A stretch of DNA of 64,000 nucleotides from Varroa destructor. Lineage: Eukaryota; Arthropoda; Arachnida; Mesostigmata; Varroidae. Both the position numbers and the translations under genes were made by a program. Location: the NCBI RefSeq assembly GCF_002443255.2, contig NW_019211457.1:18593983-18657982 (forward strand), read 5' to 3'. This document shows, piece after piece, positions 51,614 through 61,560 of this stretch. The first letter of the stretch is position 1; the number at the start of each line of letters is the position of its first letter. The notes under the pieces were generated by a model that worked only from the letters and a program-made list of their open reading frames with translations, was not told the DNA's origin and did not search any database.

Positions 51614-54273
51614 CCTGCCAAAAAGGATTTCAAAGAAGTACCAAGATGCTGCCTGGATAACAGCGGGTAGCACCCGATCGCTCGCCTGTCAGCCTGGGAA
51701 CATTTCACTTTTCCGGGTGCTAAATACGTATTGCCTATAAGAACCTTTTTTCTTTCTTGTTTTTCAAGCCTGTCTTGTTATTGTCAGCTTGATGCCCGTT
51801 CTAACATCTTTCTGTGTGGATCGACGAACGACTTCTGGTTCTCAGGCACACCGAGTACTCTATGTGCATTGTGACGAGACCCACTGAAACAAGATGGCCA
51901 ACTGAGAACGTTTCCACCAAAGGGAATGTATTTTCAATGTTTTGCTAGTCAATACGGTTATACCTCTATAGTTCATATTGTTTTGTGATACAAACAATTT
52001 CACTGCTAAAGATTAACATCAATATTTGCCATAACTGCCGCCGTAACTTCTCCTATGTGATTCTATATTTTAAAAAGTAATTTTGTAGAATAATGTGCAT
52101 GGATACGGTGTACAATTGCCTAATAATACAAATGTAAATTGATAAGTCATAGTTCAAACAAACGAACACAAAGATAAGATGGCATCCCTGTAATTACGTT
52201 TGATTAATTTGCACATTTTCGGCTGATGATTCGTTTTTGGGAAGCTGTTCCTTACCAGCAGGCATGCTCTCTTCCGTATTTGCTTGCTGAAATACATGCC
52301 ATTTTGTACGTCCGCAATATCCTCGGTATTAGTCACTAGGTGGTCCAGGGGGCCTAAAAGCCTGATAAATTTGTTACAGATTTAACGCCTTATATATTCC
52401 TTAAATACAGAATGAAATAGCGTGTGTTTCGTCAGCATAATGTAACATAACGGTTCGGTGACATCTTAGTTTCTGCAGGCCATCGGAAACATAGAAAGTT
52501 TGATTCAGCTTTACCTGCTTTATCTACGTCCAACTATCCGTTCACGAAACTTGACATAGCTAACGACTCTTTTTGAATCGCTGCTAGCGCGGCATTTCAC
52601 GATAAACCAAACGAAGCTTCTACAAAATTTTTTTTCTACAAAATTTAAGTACAAACCTCTCTGACATTTTTTCAACAGGAAATACTGTATTTTATCTTAG
52701 ATAGAGGACTGGGTAATTATGAATTTGTACTCTAGACAGGCAGATATTGTTTAAGTTATCGGAAGTTTCAAGTACATCAGTTCTTTGAAAGTGCACGTGC
52801 ACAAAAGCTGGAACCAAACAACGAACTCATATAGCTCAACGTTTTAAGGGTGATTTTGTCATGACGACATTACTATCTTATAGAAAATTAAAAAAATATG
52901 CTTAGTTATTAACAGTATGATGGTATGTATTAACAGTATGATTAACAGATGGTATGATCATCATCATCACGGTGCTTGACTATCTTTGTAAAAACAACAT
53001 ACAGCGGCAGTTAGGTGATTTTTGAGTGACAGGCAAGGCGCTTGGCTGTATTGGTTCGATTAGTTCATTATTGTTACTCTATCGGGACGTTTTTTTTTTT
53101 ATTTTTATTCCATCATAAAGCCAACTGCTTCCAAATCGGCCACTTTCAATGTCATATGTTTTTGGACTGTACACAAACAACAGATGAAACGTTTGATCCG
53201 TTTCTACATGTAATTTCATCGTAGAAAAAAGCTGTTTTATCGATGATTCCAGATGTCCGATGTAATTTATCATTGCATTAGACGTTTGCATGTCTATTTG
53301 TCATTGTCTTGTAATTCGTATGTAAGTAACAGATGAACGTGCTAAGGTCATATGAAAAATTAAAAAAAAATAAAATGAACTAGAGGCCATATATGACGGT
53401 CTCTACGATCGACCTCATACGAACCCTCACCCACGACGGGGTTGCCATTGGGAAGTGCACTCAACCCTTAACCCTAATAACCTAGCAGGTCTCAGAGATA
53501 TATGCTCAAAACATAGAGATCTTTTTGCATGAAATTGGTAAGAAGCTTGGTGACTAGTGATTTCGCCGGTTCAGCTTGTGCGATGGAGTGCGTTCAGAGA
53601 CAGATATATATGTGCATATGGGTACACGCTAGACGAGATTTCACCGATCTCTTTGTCGCATTACGTATCCCTCGGGCGCAGTTGTTACAGGCAGGAATTG
53701 CCTAGTGTAAAATCCTGTGCAGAATAGTTTTCATAGATATGTCCTTTCCTTTTCGCATAGACAAAGTGGCATATACGTGTAAGCTGAAATATATCATCAA
53801 GGCGCTTAGTCTTCCTGAGGTTTGATCATTATATAGCTATTCATAGTTTATGCATATAGACAAAATATTTAAATGGTAAAATTTACATATGACGATAGCA
53901 CTCGAATACATTGTTTCGCTCACTGCCATTATGCTTTTAAGGTGCGTGTACCAAAAAGGCTCGCGTGTTCAAAGTGAACACAGACCGTTCGATGAACAAA
54001 CAGATTAAGCCAGTCTACTACATATTTGCCATGACTGAGTGGCCTGGAGTGCGCCAAGTATCCCCGTTGAGTGATTATAACCAAACTGCTAGTAGTAGAA
54101 ACCAAACTTTTTCTATTCAAAAAACCAAAAACAGCATGTTTATATGCAAAGTGTATGAAGTCAGCGTTTTTAGCGGCGAATCCATTTGCCCCGTTGTAGG
54201 CCAACAGAACTACAATCTGTTTGTAATTTAACCATCAGCGTATAATTTTTGTTATTAGATAGCAGGGAAACAT
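51614..54273. other. AT-rich spacer, no gene recognised
   Basis: Short frames only. Contains a duplicated 13-mer (ttctacaaaattt at 52618-52630 and 52634-52646), a 12-bp palindrome gtgcacgtgcac at 52791-52802 and a small tandem cluster at 52908-52956. Confidence 0.45.
52908..52956 (+). repeat. Short interleaved tandem repeat cluster
   Basis: attaacagtatga occurs at 52908-52920 and 52929-52941, with a partial third copy (attaacag, 52941-52948). gatggtatg occurs at 52919-52927 and 52948-52956. A short atc run follows. This is consistent with replication slippage. Confidence 0.85.
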
Positions 54274-54336
54274 CCTGGGTCGGCCAGATGACCATTGGGC
54301 TGGGCGGACCCCAGCCACGGTTTACGGCGGCCCAGG
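54274..54336. repeat. GC-rich nested inverted repeat
   Basis: The outer arms cctggg (54274-54279) and cccagg (54331-54336) enclose the inner arms ggctggg (54298-54304) and cccagcc (54310-54316). The block is strikingly GC-rich for this window. Could be a structured RNA, a repeat fragment, or chance. Confidence 0.5.
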
Positions 54337-54626
54337 TTGGCAGCATAGTTATCTTCGTTCCTAGCGGTTCTACATAAGAATCCGATTACTCTACGTGCAA
54401 TTTACTCACTGTGACGATGCGCTAGTGACCATATCATGTTGATTTCAGCCGCCTTTTCGTCAACTAGATCACAACCCTTTCAGTATGCGTAGCGACGTGA
54501 AGGGAAACACGTATAAGGCTTGGCCTCTCGTATCCTAAACGAGCGTGTCACAGCGGAAGAGTGTTTTGGCTGGCACAAGATAGAGTATAAAAAGAAAATG
54601 CACAAAAGGGCCACTAGGAAGACGAT
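54337..54626. other. Short spacer between two hairpins
   Basis: Nothing recognised. A minus frame of 123 codons (54480-54851) and a + frame of 84 codons (54520-54774) overlap here and run through the hairpin at 54627-54673. Neither is recognisable. Confidence 0.4.
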
Positions 54627-54673
54627 CACGAAAAGCGACAATAAAGGGTTCACCTTTATGGTCGCTTTTCGTG
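54627..54673. repeat. Fold-back repeat, 21-bp arms, 5-nt loop
   Basis: The left arm 54627-54647 (cacgaaaagcgacaataaag and g) and the right arm 54653-54673 are reverse complements at 20 of 21 positions; the only mismatch is A at 54640 against G at 54660. The loop is gttca. Mixed composition and near identity put it far beyond chance. It has the same design as the palindrome at 8833-8878 and the fold-back at 32722-32758, but the sequences are unrelated. Confidence 0.97.
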
Positions 54674-57600
54674 CCGTGCCCAAAGCATTAGGGTGCGCGG
54701 ATCGCTTGATCGAAGCGGCTTGTTGGAAAACATCAGGGACTCTCGTCCTAGCCGTTAGAAAAAAGCAAAAATAGTTGTAGACACACATACATTTAGAAAA
54801 TGTATATTCAAATAAATTTAATTTTCCGCAACAATCTTTCTTGCCGTTCAAATATAGCCTGGTTGTAGGTGAGAATAGTATTTCTGACCACGTCTAAACC
54901 TTGATGAAATTCAAAATCTATTGTTGGAATGCGTTCCAATCTATTTCATAACATAGCGTCAGTAACTGTGAGGCATTAGGGTATTTTTCCTTGCCAAAGC
55001 GTTTCGCTTCCATGATTCAAACGACGTAGTGTCCCAGTTACACGGTATACATTTATCGTCAGAAACAAAATGAGAAGAAATCCGAAAATTGTGTGTTCTA
55101 ATTTTGTCCAGTGAATATTTCGAGTCGAGCCTTCAAGTTAAGAATGTTTCGAATTCGACGACCGTACCGAAACAAGAAGTATCTATGTCTGGGTTCGAAC
55201 TCAGACCACCTCATGTATCCTTAAACCTGATAGGCAAAGACGCGTTACCACAACAACATTATCAGGTCATTTTTGCTAATTTCGAAAGGCGGCCACGGCT
55301 CCAGCCCTGGGAAAATCGTGTCTTGCATCAACGGTTGATGACAATCGATCCAATTCGATTGATCTGCTTGAATATATACGGAGGACTATGCGCGGATAGC
55401 CGTTTCGCCATCCGTTATCGAAGGTCAGAAAGAAACAAAGATAGGTCACTGCCGCCAACTAATTTTCCCACTACAGTATATCGCGAAATCGCCAAAATAT
55501 CCGTTCTACGCTAACGCACAAACTTACATCAACACTTGTAGTCGGAAATTTCTACCGCTATCAGCTAAAGCCGTCTGATCGTAGGAAAGAGCTAAATAGC
55601 TACGCTGACAAGTAAATCTCTCCGCGGCAAGTAAATACAATAGCGGCTAGCGTCCGGACCGAGATGTCGACTTTATTTCATGCCGTGCACTGGGCACGGA
55701 AGACGCTGAAATCTTTCGATATTTTTGGGTTAATAAATGCGGCCTTGATGATAACACGAGCACTATGAGCCGGCCGAATGTTTCAAACGTAAAGCTATCT
55801 AGCGACGTACACTCGATGATCAGGCCAAATGGCTCTCGGGCGACGAACGCCTTCGAGAAGTACCGGAAACTAATGCTATATGATGCATCAGCAACGCTTC
55901 AAGAAATGCTGCTGAAAAAATTTCTATATATATGTATCAATTGACACAGGTGAACTCTGCTAACGACCACCAATGATAGATATGCCCACTGGTACATGCA
56001 ATCGGGCAGAATTTTTACCACGACTTTTATCACTTAGACGAGGCCGTAGAATAATATGGAACAGCTTAATGGCAGACTGCAAATGAATGAGCATCGCAAA
56101 TGCTGAACTCAGTTATTTAGAAAAATAAAAAAAAACTGCATATACAAAGCATTAGATCAATTATATTCTCATTAGTAAATCTGTGGCGCGACTTGGCCGA
56201 TATAACCCGCAGGAGCGAAGATGTTCCCCCTGCACATATCCTGTAGAGAAACAAAAGAAATATAGATAAGGATAGGGAGGATATTACTTTATATTAGGTT
56301 ATTTTTAATCAGGCTTAATTCGTTCGGCTATCTGATTGGTACAAAGGAGCAATATTTTGAAATGCGATCAATTTATTGGGTACCATTTGAGCCGACGGTT
56401 GCTAAACTCATTAAAGCGTTAGATAACAGCACTAGCGCTGCGCCAGCTAAGAAAAATCATCGGTTTGTTATAGCTTAAATGGGTTGATTTACATATCTCC
56501 CAGTAACACGATTTAAAAATGCCGCCAACGAACGGTCGTCATTTGACATCACGACTTCTGAAATTGAGATGAGGCAAGAAATCTAACCAGAAGCGTTCAG
56601 TTAATGGCGAAAAATATATAAATCTACATCTTCAATGTCCAAATGTGTACATGGTCTTCCAAATAATAAGGTTACTGTAGTAAAGTGGTTTCTTTTTTCT
56701 TTCTAATCATAAAGCGTAGTCTGCAAGTCGTCAATGCCACTGTTATTGGCGCCTGTGCCACTTCACGCCTAGTGTTTACTGATTTCGTCGTATTCAACCT
56801 TTACGTTTCTGGAAATATGACAACTTTGTGCATTTCTAAATAAGATTAGGAAAGATGCTACTAGAAACTAGCACAATTATGACGGGGCTGCCAACTGCTC
56901 CCGAGCTCAAAGATCAAGGTAACAGGATAGCATTAGTATCGATAATAGCTATACTATCGAGGTGTTTTTGACGTAAATTAAGTCTTAGGTCTAATCGAAT
57001 TCGACTGCAGCTCATAGTGCTAGGATCTAGCCTAGGATAAGCACATTCCAACTATAAACGAGGTTGAATACTGAGAATTTTCTATTTACATTCCGAGGTC
57101 GTTCGTTAACAGTTCCGATATCTTCTTACCTTATTCGATAGATCGTGTTTGCTTTTGCAGACGTCTCAACTATCCTCAGATATGTATCTGTTTAAGTCGA
57201 ACGAACTAAAGTATCGCCGATAAAATGTTGTCCATCTAAATATGAATGTTCTGATCGTCCTTAGCCTACCCTAACGTCTAGCTGTTTTGACGTAAACGGG
57301 TGTGACGTTCCTTAAAGCAGATGTTGCAATAGCTTGCATCAACGGGGGCGATTATACATGTACCTTTCCTTGATACGGCCTTTGTTCTCGTCACTTGAAC
57401 GGGGTCTCCTCGTCTATTAGGAAGGCAGGGGAGCGAGGAAAACGGACGACCTGAAATTTCAATGTCACTCCAATAATTCACCTAGGGCCAAGATAGGACC
57501 TCGCTGTAAAGGCAATTTATTTGTTGTGGCAATACACCTTATAGCGACTAGGGAAGATAGCGAATAAAGTGTTTCGTGTTGATGAAAATGAGGACGGAAA

Positions 57601-60600
57601 TTCAAAGACGGGTGGGTCGGGTTTGCAACTTGCGTCACATATTTTTTTTAACAGATCCAAACAGATTTACTAGCTATTTGGCAGACAGACGTTATTACAG
57701 CTGCTTTATGAATTTACTGAAATCTTATTTTTATCTTGTTTGTGCTAAAGCCACTATTGTCTTGCTACCAGTGAACGCCGATCTCGTTCCAGCGTCTGAA
57801 ATAGAAGTGATGATGTTCAAATGCTCGCATAGAGCCTTAAAGATATGTCACAAGTCGGTAGTCCAATGAATAGGAGCCTAGAGCAAAGTAAAAATTTGCT
57901 CATAACTGGTCATAGAAATCATTTCAAGTAATAGTTTTAGCAATATGCATACGTCTTCGTGAAGATTTGTTCTTCTGAGCGACAAATCTATCTGATATAG
58001 AAGTATTATAGATACATGTGTTTTTGATGATTAGTAAACGTAGCAATTTTAAATTGCCGTAAAGATCGAGTTTTTTTTTGGGACATTTCAGTTTTATCTT
58101 CTCGAATTTGCAGTAACAGAACCTCTTTTGAACTTGGCATTTGAAACAGAACGCTTACAATACATGTGATCCTACGCAAATTAACGTTTCGAATTAAATA
58201 GTGTCTCATGTGGATCTACTAAGGACGCTCATAGATATTTTTACCCTTGTTGTATATATTAGTGCAGCCTTGACCCACATTTTTAGTATGGAGTGAATAA
58301 AATCAAAAGTGGGTCAGTAGCGTTGAGCCCGCCGTGAACGACTAGCCTTTTCAATGTGAACTAATGGCGCTATTAAATTAGCTGACCTCACACGAAACAT
58401 CTTTCCCCCATGTAATGAAAAGCCTATTTTACATACGAAAAACAACTCAGGAGCCATGAAAGGTAATAATTCGGTAACGAACTGGACAATTTACTGAACG
58501 AGTTGACGCAATGTTTGAAACAGCATTTCCTATATTATATTAGGCTCAGACATTGAGGTCACACCTATTTCTATGACGGCTCACTTCACCTGAGGTCCAT
58601 ACCCGATCTGAGCTCTATAACTTACAGTTCTACCGCGCTCATGTTCTACACTTCATACAGGGGCGTCTTTATTTAAGAAATATCTGTAGGCTAATTAACG
58701 TGTCACTTAATTAATTTTTCAGCGGTAAGTCCCAAGTGAACCAAAGGCAGTCTCCGGTTAGCCTTCAGTTATGCCCATCGCAATCCAATATGGTAACACG
58801 CATTGAAAACAAGAGAATCGTCTCCAATGTTAGAAAGCATCTTAACAGATTTTTCAGAGCTGAAAGCATGTCCAGATTTCGTATTTGACGCAGCTGTAAT
58901 ATTAGACGTATATTTTTACATAACTAGAAGTGCCATGGCAACATCTATGGATTGAATTTTGTAATATTTGCGGTTACGTCCATGCCAAAAATATATATAT
59001 TTTTCGCTTACAGCCTAACAAACAGATGTCGACTGCATATGAAATGAATAGTACCCTGAATATCATCTCTTTGAAACAATGTATGTCATAGGGGTTATAT
59101 AGACTTGGATAAAAATTGATTATTATTTTCATTGACTTGTTGTTGGGTTTTTACAGTGTTGAACTCCAGGTAAGGACGATGCTGTTTGCGTTGTTTGAAA
59201 CACCGTCTACACTAACCACGTTAACAGCTTACTAAGATAGCAATGGATACGTTGCGTACCGCGTGCTTCCAGCTTGGAAATTGAACACAGATAGCGTCTG
59301 AAAGAGGATTTTCTTAAAATCTTTCATCGTATTTTCTAAAGAAATACAAACTATCTAAGCAAATATACTCTCACGAATGAGCTCATTCGCTATTTATTGA
59401 CATTGGGTCAATGAACGTACCGTCTCAGTTCGAGATGACTAGATTCTTTTCTTAGTTATGAGGAATTTTATATATCCGTAAATGTCAAACAGTGTCATAT
59501 AAACATCAAAATAAAGCATTTAACACCCGGCGTACAGTCTCACCGTGTAGCGAAAGCGAGCCTTGTAAACGACTCTAAGTATGGCAGAACATCCCTCAAT
59601 CACTTTCTACGTTCCGAACTTTTTATGAACAGAGAACATGGTTGAATTATATAAAAAAAGAATAAGTAGGAGCTTTAATAGTCGCGTAGATCATGGCTTT
59701 ATGAAAGGCCACGTTCGGAATCTATTCGCCCAAATTAGGCTCACAAGATGGGTTTTACGTTCAGATCGCTATATTTCCTCTCGCAAATCACCGTATTCCA
59801 TTTTTATTCTGCCAACGTGTAGAAGCCAATTTTGAATGATTGGACGGTTTATAAATCTTAAGGCGGGTTAAACACGAAGGCTTATTCTATCTACCATTGC
59901 CACAACATGCATTACTATTATTTTCATCGAAGCTATGTAGCTGAGCGAACATTTTGATTAGTTTTTAAATACGCAAGAGAAATCTATTACATCGCTTCGG
60001 GTTGTTGACTATCTACAGCTATAGACTGAGTAAATAAGTTTACAGGCAAAGATGTCGTTTAGTCTTGAAAATCAATGCGCAGGAATTAACACTTTCTTAC
60101 CTACGCAACAATTCCATGAACGGGGATTAAGAGGCGGAAAGCTGCTGATGAAGCGGTTGCACCTCAGGATCTCAAACAGTAGAATAAGTTGTTGTGATCA
60201 CAAAGCTTTTGAAAAAATAAGAGCGCCAACAATGCGCCCCGTCTCGTCTCAGTGTAAGATTTCTCGTAAAACAAGTTACAAATTGTACAAAAACGAAAAT
60301 AGCGAAAATGGAGAGGACAGATAAACAAATGAGACTTTATTTTGTTTTGCTGGGAGAGTTGACTGAATTGCCTCGAGTGTAAGCTGAAACTCGTATTCCC
60401 AGTCGCACACGGGGCATTTGTCGTTGTGGAATACCGCTTGAGAAAGCCACTATAAGTTCTGCCAGATAGCTTGTATTTCTAAAGTACCTGAGGGATGTGT
60501 GTCGAGGCGGTTTACGGCAAGCACACGCGCAGCGTGGTTGCTCCACCCGTTATCTCGTTACCACGCTGCAGTGGCGGCCTAGATGGACGAAAATAGGATC

Positions 60601-60743
60601 ACTCTATGGTTTCCAGGTTCTTTAGATTTAAATTCGAATATGTTCAATTGCTTTAAAGAGGACGATATCAATTTTTGACTTATGGAAGCAGCACTACTCT
60701 ACACAGGTACCCTACATGATGATAAAGATATCGGCAAACATCT
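54674..60743. other. Spacer, no gene recognised
   Basis: The longest frame is 141 codons on + (55089-55514), unrecognised; it includes gggttcgaactcag near 55189, a T-arm-like string without a matching A box. Other structure: a bulged 12-bp hairpin at 58271-58316 and a 16-bp palindrome at 59374-59389 (cgaatgagctcattcg). No transposon protein was recognised. Confidence 0.4.
58271..58316. repeat. Bulged hairpin, 12-bp stem
   Basis: tgacccac (58271-58278) pairs with gtgggtca (58309-58316). After a bulged A at 58279, tttt pairs with aaaa at 58305-58308. The loop is about 21 nt. Confidence 0.7.
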
Positions 60744-61560
60744 TCAAACTGCGGATGAAGAATGTGCTGTAGTTGCAGGAACTTCGCTGACAGCTTCCCA
60801 TTTTGCGATAACTGCCACCTTTCTTTCGAGGATGCTTCTGAAACAGCTTTTCGCTGTCTCAGCTATGAGTCGACCCTGTTTCCACATATCAATGATTTCT
60901 TCGAGGAGACTTGGACCATTCGTTATTTCCCGTCTTGCCCAAACCCGTAATTTTGCGATTTTCCAGACGGTTTCGATGCGAGCGGGCGCTGCCGAATTAG
61001 CAGGCCACAACAGTATCTGAACGTCATTAGTAGGAAATAGCCTGCGACAGGGCGCCTTATCGTGCATAGAGATGCAGCCAGCATCAGGGAAGCATTCTCG
61101 TATTTAAGCGACCATGTTGTTTTCGATAGCTTCATGCTGCTTTAGTGTTCCCAGTAGAAATATATCAGCCGAGTGCCTGCGTGAGAAATCATGTTTGGTT
61201 TTCGACACAACGCAGTTTTCAGAAAATCGTTCGCCAACACGTTTTTTTTTCGAGAATTTGAAGATCCAGCCCGTTTGAGTCGGCGGCAGAACGAAACTTT
61301 TGACACAGCAAGTCTGTGGTCTTTAAATTTTCTCTGAAGGGGATTACACGCGACGAGCCGATCTTTTTGAAGTTCGTAAACAAGCACTCGATTCGTCTGC
61401 TTCGAAATACGCATTTTTCAACTGTTGTTACCGATTTTAAGTGACGACAACCGGAAGTATCTTTTGTTGGCGACTGATTCTGATAAAGATACTTGATTTT
61501 TTTTTGAGGAAGAACTGTTTACTGCCTCTGAGAGACATCTGCTTCTCGACTCATTCTGGA
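60744..61560 (-). pseudogene. Decayed Tc1-like transposase, internally deleted
   Basis: The minus strand carries Tc1-family transposase blocks in order. From about 61410 to 61200: SKQTNRVLVYELQKDRL and VSFCRRLKRAGSSNSRKK, the second helix-turn-helix region. Then IENNM and RECFPDAGCISMHDKAPC at 61130-61050. Then NDVQILLWPANS, RIETVWKIAKLRVWARR and the C-terminal region RKVAVIAKWEAVS down to 60744. The family cuts and pastes DNA at TA sites with a D,D34E triad. The second Asp (61059-61061) and the final Glu are still present. Only about 46 residues separate RKK from IENN, where about 105 are usual, so the part holding the first catalytic Asp is missing. SPDLNP is altered to SAAPAR, and frame changes are needed near 61140 and 61040. 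A possible start is MSREADVSQRQ near 61554. Terminal repeats were not found. This copy is inactive. Confidence 0.85.

Noticed and set aside
54480..54851. 123-codon minus frame with a hydrophobic stretch that could pass for a membrane segment
   Set aside because: It runs through the 21-bp fold-back and has no recognisable family or context; the hydrophobic stretch comes from T-rich codons.
55089..55514. 141-codon + frame
   Set aside because: No family recognised. It includes a tRNA T-arm-like string (gggttcgaactcag) typical of read-through of repeats. An A box upstream could not be found, so a SINE call was not made either.
59374..59389. 16-bp palindrome cgaatgagctcattcg
   Set aside because: About one is expected by chance in 64 kb.
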